Origin: an uncultured Spirochaetota bacterium
Lineage (GTDB): Bacteria; Spirochaetota; Spirochaetia; JAFGXN01
DNA length: 64,000 nt
Assembly (NCBI GenBank): GCA_944388995.1
Contig: CALXKN010000003.1
Coordinates: 62,001-126,000, forward strand
Direction of reading: 5' to 3'
Part shown: piece after piece, positions 35,259-43,946 of the stretch
Position numbering within the stretch: the stretch's first letter is position 1
Layout of the letters: every line of letters starts with the position of its first letter
Program-made: the position numbers and the translations under genes
The notes under the pieces: generated by a model
Told to the model about the DNA's origin: nothing
What the model saw: only the letters and a program-made list of their open reading frames with translations
The model's database searches: none

Positions 35259-38200
35259 TTGTATCAACCGGTCGATCCGAAAGTCAGTTTTCCGAAGATG
35301 GAGGAAGCTGTCTTAAAATTTTGGGAAGAGAATTCGATTTTTGAAGCGTCATTAAAAAACCGTGCGGACGCCGAAAAATTTATTTTTTACGACGGTCCTC
35401 CGTTTGCGACCGGAAAGCCGCACTACGGCCATTTGCTGGCGGGAACCATTAAAGACGTCGTTCCCCGTTTTCAAACCATGCGGGGAAAGTATGTGGAACG
35501 GGTTTTCGGATGGGATTGTCACGGACTGCCGATTGAGGCGTTGGCTCAAGAGGCGCTGAATTTAAAAGGAACGGCTGCCGTTTTCGAAGCGGGGGTTGAC
35601 CGTTTCAATGATCAGTGCCGTTCAATGGTTTCGACTTACGTTGACGAATGGGAGAAGACCGTCACTCGTATGGGGCGATGGGTTGATTTCAAAAACGGCT
35701 ACAAAACCATGGACAAAGATTTCATGGAGTCGGTTTGGTGGGTCTTCAAGCAGCTTTACGATCAAGGGCGGATTTACAAATCTTACCGCATTATGCCGTA
35801 CAGCTGGAAACTGACGACGCCGCTTTCCAATTTCGAAGCCGGAAGCAACTACAAAATGGTTCAGGATCCCTCCGTGACGGTAAAGGTCAGAATTTTAGAC
35901 GCTGTTCCCGGATTGAACGCTTCAACACCGGTGTACGCGCTTCTGTGGACCACCACGCCGTGGACGCTGCCGTCCAACTTGGCGTTGTGCGTCGGACCGG
36001 AAATTGATTACGTCGCGGCGGAAGATACCGAAAGCGGAGAAATTTACCTGATGGCGAAGGCGCGGTTGAATGCCTACTACCGCAGCGAATCGGAGTACCG
36101 CATTGCGGCTGAATACAAAGGCGGCGATTTGACCGGTTTGCACTATGAACCGCTGTTTCCGTACTTTGCCGATACTCCGAATGCGTTTGTGATTTTACAG
36201 GACGGTTATGTTTCGACTGAAGACGGAACCGGCATTGTTCATATTGCTCCCGCTTACGGTGAAGACGATTTTCGCGTTTGCAAAGCCGCCGGAATCGGTA
36301 TTGTCGATCCGTTGGACGACTCCTGCCGTTTTACGGATCGGGTTCCCGAGTATTCCGGACAGTTCTGCAAAGACGCCGATTCGGCAATTATCCGCCGCCT
36401 GAAAGATGAACGCAAACTGATTCGCCGCGAAACTGTGACGCACAGTTATCCGTTTTGCGACCGCACCGATACGCCTCTCATTTACCGTGCCATCGAGGCG
36501 TGGTATGTGCGTATTGAAGATGTTCGCGACCGTTTTTGCGCTTGCAACGACACGGTCAAGTGGATCCCTGAATACGTCGGCGCAAAGCGGTTCGGCAACT
36601 GGCTGAAAGAGGCGAAAGACTGGAACATCTCCCGAAACCGTTTTTGGGGCTCCTGTATTCCGATTTGGATTAATGAAGCCGATTCGGAAGATCGTATCTG
36701 TATCGGTTCGGTGGCCGAATTGGAGAATCTGTCGGGGCAAAAGGTTGAAGATTTGCACAAACACGTCATCGATCGAATTGTGATTCAAAAAGACGGCAAA
36801 ACGTACCGCCGAACGCCGGAAGTTCTCGACTGTTGGTTCGAATCCGGATCGATGCCTTACGCTCAGCACCATTATCCGTTCGAAAAAAAGGGGCGGGAAG
36901 CGGAGTTTTTCCCTGCCGATTTTATCGCCGAAGGACTGGATCAGACTCGCGGCTGGTTTTACACGCTGATGGTGTTGGGAACGCTGCTTTTCAATCAAAG
37001 TCCTTACCGAAATGTCGTTGTCAATGGTCTGATTTTGGCTGAAGACGGCATGAAAATGTCGAAACGTAAAAAAAATTATCCCGACCCCTCTGAAATCATT
37101 GACGGATACGGCGCCGACGCACTTCGTTTTTATCTGATGAGTTCGCCGGTGGTTCGGGCTGAAAATCTCAAATTTTCCAAAGACGGTGTCTGCGAAGTTT
37201 TACGCAACGTCATTCTGCCGCTCTGGAACGCGTACAGTTTTTTTGTTACTTACGCTAATATTGACAGTGCCGAAGCGAAACTCATTGAAGAGTCCCCTCG
37301 CAATCCGCTGGACCGTTGGATTCTCTCCGAGGCGGAGCGTATGAATGCATCCGTCATTGACAATATGGAAAAGTACGAATTGAGCAAAGCGTGCGAACCG
37401 ATTCTCAAATTCCTCGATCTGCTCAATAACTGGTACATCCGCCGGAGCCGCCGCCGTTTTTGGAAGAGTGAAAACGATCGGGACAAGGAACAGGCCTACG
37501 ATACGCTTTATACGGTGCTGATGAAGCTGATTAAGACGGCGGCGCCGTTTATTCCGTTTGTGACCGAAGCGATTTACCGAAATCTGCGGACAGACAGCAT
37601 GCCGGAAAGCGTTCATTTGTGTGATTATCCCGAACCGGATAAAAATCGCCGAGATCCGGCGCTTGAACAAAAAATGGAAGTGACTCGCCACGCCGTTGTC
37701 ATGGGGCGGGCGCTGAGGGCGGCGCATTCACTGAAAACCCGATTGCCGCTGAAAGAGATGCACATCGTAACCCGCGATCGAGAGGAGCGCAATATTCTCC
37801 GGCAAATGGAAGATTTCATTAAAGAAGAGCTCAACGTCAAATCGATTGTTTTTAAAGATAACGAAGACGCGCTGGTCGAATATTCCGCTAAAGCCGATTT
37901 CAAAAAACTCGGTTCGCGGCTGGGTAAATCAATGAAGGCGGCCGCCGATCAAATTTCCCGCTTGACAGGTTCCGAGATTCAGTCGCTGATTGACGGAGCG
38001 GTTCTTTCCATCGATGTTGACGGCTTCGGTCCGCTCGATTTGAATCTCGATTCAATCATCGTTCAGCGTCGCGAGAAGGACAATCTCAAAATTCTGAATG
38101 AAGATTCTCTGACAGTCGCTTTTGACACGCAAATCACCGAAGATCTGAAAAACGAAGGTTTGGCTCGGGATTTTATCCGAGCGGTGCAAAATTTGCGAAA

Positions 38201-38399
38201 AGAGAGCGGTTTTGAGGTTTCCGACCGCATTCGAACGGGATGGAGCGGTCCTTCCGAAATAAGAGCAGCTGTCGAGGCGTTTGAAGATCGAATTGCGGAA
38301 GAGACGCTGTCGGTTGCACTGTTTTTCGAAGAGCGCTTACAGGGGACCTCGGTGAAAATCGGAGACTCTGATTGTGTTTTGAGGTTGGAAAAGGTTTAA
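35259..38399 (+). CDS. ileS: Isoleucyl-tRNA synthetase, eukaryote-like (IleS2) type
   Basis: 1046 residues from a TTG start at 35259 preceded by GGGGAGG. HIGH motif FATGKPHYGHLLAGTIKD and the KMSKR-type motif MKMSKRKKNYPDPSEII are those of the long eukaryotic-type enzyme, which in bacteria is often insensitive to mupirocin. Editing domain (LLWTTTPWTLPSNLAL), a Trp-rich stretch, and an extended C-terminal domain typical of IleS2. No second ileS is in this window. Upstream inverted repeat may regulate it. Confidence 0.96.
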   Translation: MYQPVDPKVSFPKMEEAVLKFWEENSIFEASLKNRADAEKFIFYDGPPFATGKPHYGHLLAGTIKDVVPRFQTMRGKYVERVFGWDCHGLPIEALAQEALNLKGTAAVFEAGVDRFNDQCRSMVSTYVDEWEKTVTRMGRWVDFKNGYKTMDKDFMESVWWVFKQLYDQGRIYKSYRIMPYSWKLTTPLSNFEAGSNYKMVQDPSVTVKVRILDAVPGLNASTPVYALLWTTTPWTLPSNLALCVGPEIDYVAAEDTESGEIYLMAKARLNAYYRSESEYRIAAEYKGGDLTGLHYEPLFPYFADTPNAFVILQDGYVSTEDGTGIVHIAPAYGEDDFRVCKAAGIGIVDPLDDSCRFTDRVPEYSGQFCKDADSAIIRRLKDERKLIRRETVTHSYPFCDRTDTPLIYRAIEAWYVRIEDVRDRFCACNDTVKWIPEYVGAKRFGNWLKEAKDWNISRNRFWGSCIPIWINEADSEDRICIGSVAELENLSGQKVEDLHKHVIDRIVIQKDGKTYRRTPEVLDCWFESGSMPYAQHHYPFEKKGREAEFFPADFIAEGLDQTRGWFYTLMVLGTLLFNQSPYRNVVVNGLILAEDGMKMSKRKKNYPDPSEIIDGYGADALRFYLMSSPVVRAENLKFSKDGVCEVLRNVILPLWNAYSFFVTYANIDSAEAKLIEESPRNPLDRWILSEAERMNASVIDNMEKYELSKACEPILKFLDLLNNWYIRRSRRRFWKSENDRDKEQAYDTLYTVLMKLIKTAAPFIPFVTEAIYRNLRTDSMPESVHLCDYPEPDKNRRDPALEQKMEVTRHAVVMGRALRAAHSLKTRLPLKEMHIVTRDREERNILRQMEDFIKEELNVKSIVFKDNEDALVEYSAKADFKKLGSRLGKSMKAAADQISRLTGSEIQSLIDGAVLSIDVDGFGPLDLNLDSIIVQRREKDNLKILNEDSLTVAFDTQITEDLKNEGLARDFIRAVQNLRKESGFEVSDRIRTGWSGPSEIRAAVEAFEDRIAEETLSVALFFEERLQGTSVKIGDSDCVLRLEKV

Positions 38400-38405
38400 C
38401 CGCGA

Positions 38406-39254
38406 ATGAAAAGACGTTTGGTCGGTTTATTGCTGATTTTTCTCTTTGCCGGATGCGCTACGGTGCCTCCCGGCAGTGAAAACGAGCTGATCGAGTACAT
38501 TCCGGCCGACGCCCACATCTTGTTTTCCTTCAAAGCGAAGAATAACCGGCCTCTGATTAAACAGGTTATCGAGCAGATTAATTTGACCGACAAACGGATT
38601 TCCCTGCTGGTCGGTATGGTGGAACACGTTCTTCTCGGAGTTTCCGACAGCGGCGGCGGCATGACGGGCGTCACGATTGCCCTGTCGGGCGCCTTTCCCG
38701 CGTCGATTCTCCAAAAAAGCCTGTCGAAACAAAAGCAGCTGACACAAGTCGAAGAGGGACATTTTACCGCAAACGACGGGGCCGTTTCTCTGCGGATCGT
38801 CAAACCGTATCTGCTGGTGGCAACGATTTCCGGTCAGTCCGGGCGGCCGACCGGGATTACGCTTGATTCCGCCGCGTTGAATGACGATTTTTTTGCGCTG
38901 ATTTCCGATTTCAATAAAATCGCCGGTTTGGGCGCTTCGTCGGGAAACGCGATGAAGCTGCCGATTCAGTCTCTGACGCTGAGCGGCAATAAAATCGAAG
39001 AGGATCTCTACGGAATTCAGTGCTCCATCGATTTTTCCGATCCCCGTTCCGCCCGTCTTTTCCGCGGTCTGCTGAAAGGCGTTGTCTCCAATTATTTGAT
39101 TTCGTATGCGGGGGACGCTGGACGGACGGCTTCCCGGGAAATGAAATTCACCAATACCGAAAATAAAGTGCAGATTTCATCGCTCAATCTGACTTCCGGT
39201 ACGCTGTCAACGGTTTTGATTTCGATTATTGTTCAGTTTAAAGGCCAAATGTAG
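38406..39254 (+). CDS. Lipoprotein, unknown function
   Basis: 282 residues with a lipoprotein signal (MKRRLVGLLLIFLFAGC, lipobox FAGC). The mature part alternates beta strands and helices (EYIPADAHILFSFKA, LLVGMVEHVLLGVSD, VTIALSGAFPASIL, YLLVATISG), recalling proteins with an IPADA-type start followed by repeated domains, but no family is recognised. It starts six bases after the ileS stop without a Shine-Dalgarno, so translation may depend on ileS read-through of ribosomes. hisH follows after about 50 bases. Confidence 0.76.
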   Translation: MKRRLVGLLLIFLFAGCATVPPGSENELIEYIPADAHILFSFKAKNNRPLIKQVIEQINLTDKRISLLVGMVEHVLLGVSDSGGGMTGVTIALSGAFPASILQKSLSKQKQLTQVEEGHFTANDGAVSLRIVKPYLLVATISGQSGRPTGITLDSAALNDDFFALISDFNKIAGLGASSGNAMKLPIQSLTLSGNKIEEDLYGIQCSIDFSDPRSARLFRGLLKGVVSNYLISYAGDAGRTASREMKFTNTENKVQISSLNLTSGTLSTVLISIIVQFKGQM

Positions 39255-39305
39255 CGCCGCGTTGCTTTTTCTTGTGTTTTATGCTAAGAAAAGACGGAGG
39301 CTTTC

Positions 39306-39911
39306 ATGCTTGTCGGAATTGTGGATTACCGCGCCGGAAATTTAACCAGCGTCTGTTCGGCGCTTTCGTATCTCCGTGTCGGTTTTGTCGCGGAACGCTC
39401 GCCGGAGTTGCTGCGGAAGTGCGATAAACTGATCTTCCCTGGCGTCGGAGAGGCTGCCGACGCAATGAAGACGCTCCGCTCCCTCGGATGGGATGATTTT
39501 CTGAAAGAGCGGCTCCGAAGCGGCGTGCCGATGTTGGGAATTTGTTTGGGTCATCAAATCATCTTTGAAAAGAGCGAAGAGGGAAATACCGACTGTCTCG
39601 GTCTGATTCCCGGAGAAGTGCGCCGTTTTGCTGCCCGCCGCGGGCTGAAAGTGCCGCAAATCGGATGGAACACTGTCGAACGCGACAGGGAATCGCCTCT
39701 GTTTGCCGGCATACCGCAGGACGCCGGTTTTTATTTTGTTCACTCGTACTATGCGGCGCCGTCGGATCAAAACGTTGTCATCGGAACGACCGATTACGGA
39801 GTCCGGTTCGCGTCGGCGGTCAATTCCGGTCCGCTTTTTTCGGTTCAGTTTCATCCGGAAAAATCAGGACGTTTCGGTCTGCGCGTTCTTGAAAATTTCT
39901 TGAAATTGTAG
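39306..39911 (+). CDS. hisH: Imidazole glycerol phosphate synthase, glutaminase subunit HisH
   Basis: 201 residues, class I glutamine amidotransferase that feeds ammonia to HisF. Nucleophile Cys in GICLGHQIIFE; His and Glu in QFHPEKSG near the C-terminus; the N-terminal IVDYRAGNLTSVCSAL is typical. GGAGG precedes ATG. Forms a pair with hisF ten bases downstream. No other histidine genes lie in the window, so this pair is detached from any his operon here. Confidence 0.95.
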   Translation: MLVGIVDYRAGNLTSVCSALSYLRVGFVAERSPELLRKCDKLIFPGVGEAADAMKTLRSLGWDDFLKERLRSGVPMLGICLGHQIIFEKSEEGNTDCLGLIPGEVRRFAARRGLKVPQIGWNTVERDRESPLFAGIPQDAGFYFVHSYYAAPSDQNVVIGTTDYGVRFASAVNSGPLFSVQFHPEKSGRFGLRVLENFLKL

Positions 39912-39920
39912 GAGGCCGTT

Positions 39921-40691
39921 GTGTTTCAAAAACGGATTGTGGTTTGTCTCGATGTGAGGGACGGAAAAACGACAAAGGGAATCCGCTTCAGGGAGAATAA
40001 AGATATCGGCGATCCGGTGGAAATGGCCGAAGAGTATTACCGGCAGGGCGCTGACGAATTGGTTTTTTATGATATCACCGCGTCGGCGGAAAAACGTTCG
40101 ATTATGATTGATGTCGTCAGAAAAACGGCGCAAAAAATCTTTATTCCGTTTTGTGTCGGCGGCGGGCTCGCTTCTTTGGACGATATTTGCCGCGTTATCG
40201 ACGCCGGGGCCGAAAAAGTCAGTCTGAATTCGCAGGCCGTTAAAAATCCGAAGCTGATAGAAGAAGGCGCTGCGCGCTTCGGTCGTCAGTGCATGGTTTT
40301 GGGTGTCGATGCGCTGAAAGACGGGCGGATGCCCAGCGGGTACCGCGTTGTCATCAACGGCGGGCGCACGCAAACCGATAAAGACGTTTTGGAGTGGGTC
40401 AGGGAAGCGGAAGAGCGCGGCGCAGGAGAGGTGGTTCTGAACTCCATCGACGCCGACGGAACCCGCGACGGATACGAAATTCAGCTGACGAAAACGGTTT
40501 CGCAGAACGTCTCCGTTCCCGTCGTCGCTTCGGGAGGCGCCGGCGTTCCGGGGCACTTAACCGAAGTTCTGACGGAGGGAAAGGCCGACGCCGCCTTGAT
40601 CGCGTCAATGGTTCATTACGGCGCCTACACGACGGCTCAAATCAAGGCGGAACTGGCGGCTGCCGGCGTTCCCGTGCGGCTGCGCTGGTAA
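39921..40691 (+). CDS. hisF: Imidazole glycerol phosphate synthase, cyclase subunit HisF
   Basis: 256 residues, (beta/alpha)8 barrel starting at GTG 39921 with AGGAGG upstream. Catalytic Asp in VVCLDVRDG and in VLGVDALKDG; phosphate-binding DITASAEK, GGGLASLDD and VASGGAGVPGHL. With HisH it converts PRFAR and glutamine to imidazole glycerol phosphate and AICAR, joining histidine and purine metabolism. The C-terminus lies six bases from the convergent GGDEF-like gene. Confidence 0.95.
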   Translation: MFQKRIVVCLDVRDGKTTKGIRFRENKDIGDPVEMAEEYYRQGADELVFYDITASAEKRSIMIDVVRKTAQKIFIPFCVGGGLASLDDICRVIDAGAEKVSLNSQAVKNPKLIEEGAARFGRQCMVLGVDALKDGRMPSGYRVVINGGRTQTDKDVLEWVREAEERGAGEVVLNSIDADGTRDGYEIQLTKTVSQNVSVPVVASGGAGVPGHLTEVLTEGKADAALIASMVHYGAYTTAQIKAELAAAGVPVRLRW

Positions 40692-40697
40692 ACGCCG

Positions 40698-41900
40698 TCA
40701 GTCGATTTTATTGTAACGGTTGTATTTTTCGGCGTCGGCATTGAAGCAGACGACGGTATTGTCGTTATCCAGCTGAGACTTGATCAGCGCGCGGTCGGCT
40801 TCATTGATCATCTCTTCGTAACGCATTTTCCGTCCGTTCAGGGCGGTTATTCCGGCATTCCACACGTAGTCGCCTTCGTTTTCCCCGGATTCGCGGAAAT
40901 CCTGGATCAGCTTGATGCCGTCGGTCAGTGTGTAACGCGGAAAAACGGCAACCGTCTTTTTGCGTTCGGTTTTAAACACCCCTCCGTGCTCCGATAAATA
41001 CGTTTCCCACCGCGCCTGAAACTCTTCATCCTTTTCGCCTCCGCCTGCGGATTTGAATCCGGTCGCCATCACGACGCAGTTTTCTTTGTTTTCGGCGGCG
41101 CGGCAAATGATCTCGTCGGCCGAGACTTCAAATGAAGCGTCTTTGAAATCCAGATCAATGATTTCGTCTCTCTCTTCGGCTTCCTGCTCAGTGCTTTCGT
41201 CTTCCGAAGCTTCTCCGTCTTCTTCGCTGCCTTCACCGTCCGGCAAATCGCTCCAAACGAAAGGTTCGTCCTCGTTTTCTTCCGCAGTTTCGCCGCAACC
41301 GCCGTCTCCGCCGTCCGCGGCGCTTTCCGGAACGGCTTCCGGATGTCTGCTGATTTCAATTTCGTCAAAAAGAGGACCGGCCGGCGATTTTTTCCGTTTC
41401 AGGGCGATGACGGTCAGCGAGGTCAGAACAACCGCCAGCAGCAAAAACAGAATCAGCGTTTGAAAAAAAAACGCGCTGATATCGGCTTCCGAAAGAATAC
41501 GGAAGGCGACGGTCAAAGAATAGCGTTCGGCGTCTTCGAGATCGTAATTGCGCGAGGTTTTCGCCAGCAGCAGGTTTTTGTTTTCGGAGTAAACCGCTTC
41601 GCCGGAAGGCGTCGATTTGACGGCTGAGTAAATTTTTTCTCCGTTCTTGAATACGGCAATGGAAGCGATATCCGTATCGGTACGGGCTTTTTCTCTCAGA
41701 AGCGATTTTAACTCTTCGGAAACAGCGTCGTTGATTTTCAGTTGATTCATAAAGACGGAATCAAGTTGTTCGAATTTAAGGGCGATATCATCTTTGCAAC
41801 GAAACGCTTCGGAAGTCAGTTGAAAACCTCCGACAACAAAAAACAAAACGCAACATACGGCAGCCGCAACGGAAATGCCTTTGAAAAATTTTCGAGACAT
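40698..41900 (-). CDS. Two-pass membrane protein with degenerate GGDEF-like domain
   Basis: 400 residues: membrane helix 1 (about 8-28), a periplasmic domain of about 110 residues (sensor-like, with IAVFKNGEKIYSA), helix 2 (about 145-165), and a very acidic low-complexity linker (about 185-250). The cytoplasmic C-terminal domain ends like a diguanylate cyclase (YVWNAGITALNG, then YEEMINEADRALIKSQLDNDNTVVCFN). The GGDEF signature itself is missing, replaced by TERKKTVAVFP, so no cyclase activity is expected. A sigma-28-like site (TAAC-N15-GTCGATAT) lies upstream. It might bind c-di-GMP or nucleotides, or only relay a signal; function inferred. Confidence 0.72.
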   Translation of the reverse strand: MSRKFFKGISVAAAVCCVLFFVVGGFQLTSEAFRCKDDIALKFEQLDSVFMNQLKINDAVSEELKSLLREKARTDTDIASIAVFKNGEKIYSAVKSTPSGEAVYSENKNLLLAKTSRNYDLEDAERYSLTVAFRILSEADISAFFFQTLILFLLLAVVLTSLTVIALKRKKSPAGPLFDEIEISRHPEAVPESAADGGDGGCGETAEENEDEPFVWSDLPDGEGSEEDGEASEDESTEQEAEERDEIIDLDFKDASFEVSADEIICRAAENKENCVVMATGFKSAGGGEKDEEFQARWETYLSEHGGVFKTERKKTVAVFPRYTLTDGIKLIQDFRESGENEGDYVWNAGITALNGRKMRYEEMINEADRALIKSQLDNDNTVVCFNADAEKYNRYNKID

Positions 41901-41933
41901 GGTAACCTCTGACTAAAAAGTTTTCTTATTTTT

Positions 41934-41960
41934 ATATCGACCTTTTTCCGCTCCCTGTTA
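41934..41960 (-). promoter_or_regulatory. Sigma-28-like promoter of the degenerate GGDEF gene
   Basis: Minus strand TAAC (41960-41957), 15 bases, GTCGATAT (41941-41934), about 34 bases upstream of the ATG at 41900. Three mismatches to TAAA-N15-GCCGATAA but exact spacing. Confidence 0.45.
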
Positions 41961-41978
41961 ATTTTTTTTGGGAAAGAC

Positions 41979-42007
41979 TTGACAGATTTTGCCGATTTAT
42001 GTATCAT
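41979..42007 (+). promoter_or_regulatory. Promoter of tRNA-Asn
   Basis: TTGACA (41979-41984), 17 bases, TATCAT (42002-42007), ten bases before the tRNA 5' end. Confidence 0.85.
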
Positions 42008-42017
42008 AAAAAAGTAA

Positions 42018-42090
42018 TCCCTTGTAGCTCAGTCGGTAGAGCAAATGGCTGTTAACCATTGGGTCGGCGGTTCAAGTCCGTCCGGGGGAG
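42018..42090 (+). tRNA. tRNA-Asn (GTT)
   Basis: 73 bases folding as a cloverleaf: acceptor TCCCTTG/CGGGGGA (two T-G wobbles), D stem GCTC/GAGC, anticodon stem AATGG/CCATT with loop CTGTTAA (anticodon GTT), T stem GGCGG/CCGTC with loop TTCAAGT. Discriminator G, as usual for Asn. No encoded CCA. Own promoter and terminator. Confidence 0.93.
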
Positions 42091-42093
42091 GAG

Positions 42094-42124
42094 GGTTGTT
42101 CCGGTAGCGGGACAACCTTTTTTG
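42094..42124 (+). terminator. Terminator of tRNA-Asn
   Basis: Stem GGTTGTTCC/GGGACAACC (one T-G pair), 6-base loop, then seven Ts, four bases after the tRNA. Confidence 0.9.
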
Positions 42125-42150
42125 TTTCTGTCCGGTAAGGGGAGGTTGTT

Positions 42151-43011
42151 GTGAAAAAAGTTTTGGTTTTTGGCGTTGCGATCCTTTTGGGTTTTTCTTC
42201 CTGTTTAACGGCTGCACGGCGCGATTATGATCGTTTTGTCGAAGCATTGCCGGAGGTCTCGGGAACGGTTTTTCAGAATGTTCATTACAGCGACAAAGGA
42301 AAACAGTGCGTGCTTGACATTTTTTGGCCGGAGGGAGAACCGTCGGAGTGGGAAAGCGATCCCGCCCCCGTTTATGTCTTTGTTCACGGCGGGGCATGGC
42401 TTATGGGATCGAAAGAATTTATCCGGATGTATGATGAAACCGTCGTCAAACCGTTGCGCAGTCAAGGGGTTATTGTGGTGTCGGTCGGCTACCGGTTTTT
42501 CGGGCAGACGTCGTTTAAAAATATTTCGAAAGACGTTCATGACGCTATGGAATTTTTACGTGCCAACCAAAAACTGTACCGCCTCGACATGAGCCGTGTT
42601 GTGATTCACGGACAGTCAGCCGGAGCGCATTTGGCAATGTTGGAAGCGTTTCGCCACCCTGAAGGCATTCAATTAATCGTCAACGAATACGGTCCTGCTG
42701 ATTTGATTACCATGCAAAAAGATCAGCCGGCTGTCGGAATCGTTTCCCGTAAAATCCGCCGCGCGGAATCTCCCGTCGAATGGGTTCGGTCGGGGCTTCC
42801 CCGTATGGTGATTTATCACGGCGATGCGGATGAACTGGTTCCGCTTTCTCAAACCGAAGAATTGATTGCCGAGTTGGAAGCGGCAGAAGTTCCTGTTGAA
42901 TTAAATGTTATTGAAGGCGCCGACCACGGATTTATGAATCAGACGCAAGAGGTGCGCGATGAAATTGCCGGGCGTATTTGTAACGAAATTACAGCGGCTC
43001 TCGGTATTTGA
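42151..43011 (+). CDS. Alpha/beta-hydrolase lipoprotein (carboxylesterase-like)
   Basis: 286 residues from GTG 42151 with AAGGGGAGG upstream. Lipoprotein signal with lipobox GFSSC. The hydrolase fold shows the oxyanion motif VFVHGGAWLMG, nucleophile elbow HGQSAGAHL, acid in YHGDADELVP and His in GADHGF, so all catalytic residues are in place. BD-FAE/esterase-lipase type that likely deacylates a carbohydrate or small ester at the cell surface or periplasm. Follows the tRNA-Asn terminator and precedes the sigma-28 promoter of flgF. Confidence 0.88.
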   Translation: MKKVLVFGVAILLGFSSCLTAARRDYDRFVEALPEVSGTVFQNVHYSDKGKQCVLDIFWPEGEPSEWESDPAPVYVFVHGGAWLMGSKEFIRMYDETVVKPLRSQGVIVVSVGYRFFGQTSFKNISKDVHDAMEFLRANQKLYRLDMSRVVIHGQSAGAHLAMLEAFRHPEGIQLIVNEYGPADLITMQKDQPAVGIVSRKIRRAESPVEWVRSGLPRMVIYHGDADELVPLSQTEELIAELEAAEVPVELNVIEGADHGFMNQTQEVRDEIAGRICNEITAALGI

Positions 43012-43041
43012 ATCTGCTTGACAAATCAAATGAAGAAAAAG

Positions 43042-43068
43042 TAAAGAATTTTTTCGTTGCGCCGATAT
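43042..43068 (+). promoter_or_regulatory. Sigma-28 (FliA) promoter of flgF-flgG-rod-binding genes
   Basis: TAAA (43042-43045), 15 bases, GCCGATAT (43061-43068); 11 of 12 bases match TAAA-N15-GCCGATAA. Expected start near 43074, 12 bases before flgF, with AGAGG as ribosome site. Confidence 0.85.
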
Positions 43069-43085
43069 AAAAACAGAGGTTTACG

Positions 43086-43934
43086 ATGTTACGAGGAATT
43101 TATACCGGCGCCAGCGGCATGATTGTTCAAATGCATAAAATGGACGCCGTTGCCAACAACATGGCCAACGTCGATTTGATCGGTTACAAACGGGATTATA
43201 CGGCAAACAAAGCCTTTCCCGAACTGATGATGCGCCGGCTGAATACTGACATTGTCGAACGGTTTCCCGTCGGTTCGATTGACAAAGCTCCGTATTTGGG
43301 AAAATTGGGAACCGGCGTCGAATTAAATGAAGTTTATACCGATTTTCAACAAGGTTCGTTGAGGGAAACGGAGAATCCGTTTGATGTGGCGCTCAGCGGT
43401 ACCGGCTTTTTCTGCGTGCAGACGCCTCAAGGCGAGCGTTATACCAGAAACGGCAGCTTTACTCTTGACGATAACGGTCTTCTTGTCAATAAAGACGGTC
43501 TTCCTGTTATGGGCGAAAACGGTTACATCTACCTCAAACTCAATAATTTCCGCATCGATGCCGACGGGACGATTTATCACAATCCCCGTTATGCCGACGA
43601 TCCCAATCGGTTGGTGACAATGAGAGAAAACGATTGGGAAGAGGAAGAAGTTGTCGATCGGCTCCGCGTTGTTGATTTTGAAGAACCTCGGTACCTCCGC
43701 AAACAGGGAAATTCGCTGTGGATTGATACCGAATACTCCGGTGCGGCGCAGACGGTGGAATTGGGAGTTGAGAGAAAGGTTCATTCCGGTTTTTTGGAAA
43801 CATCCAATGTCAATTCGGTTGAAGAGATGGTAAAAATGATCGAATTGAACCGCGCTTATGAGGCTAATCAAAAATCGCTGCAGGCGCACGACTCTTTAGC
43901 CGATAAAATGATTAACGACGTGATGCGTCGATAG
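43086..43934 (+). CDS. flgF: Flagellar basal-body rod protein FlgF (FlhO type)
   Basis: 282 residues. The N-terminal rod signature (MLRGIYTGASGMIVQMHKMDAVANNMANVDLIGYKRD) and the C-terminal signature (NVNSVEEMVKMIELNRAYEANQKSLQAHDSL) mark the FlgF/FlgG/FlgE family, exported by the flagellar type III system. The middle insert is longer than in FlgG. In spirochaetes the rod and hook are in the periplasm. First gene of a three-gene unit under a sigma-28 promoter, 12 bases before flgG. Confidence 0.94.
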   Translation: MLRGIYTGASGMIVQMHKMDAVANNMANVDLIGYKRDYTANKAFPELMMRRLNTDIVERFPVGSIDKAPYLGKLGTGVELNEVYTDFQQGSLRETENPFDVALSGTGFFCVQTPQGERYTRNGSFTLDDNGLLVNKDGLPVMGENGYIYLKLNNFRIDADGTIYHNPRYADDPNRLVTMRENDWEEEEVVDRLRVVDFEEPRYLRKQGNSLWIDTEYSGAAQTVELGVERKVHSGFLETSNVNSVEEMVKMIELNRAYEANQKSLQAHDSLADKMINDVMRR

Positions 43935-43946
43935 GAGTGATGCGTT

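Noticed and set aside
43880-43915. GCCGATAA inside the flgF 3' end as another sigma-28 promoter for flgG
   Set aside because: The bases 15 upstream are not TAAA-like, and flgG is only 12 bases after flgF in the same unit.
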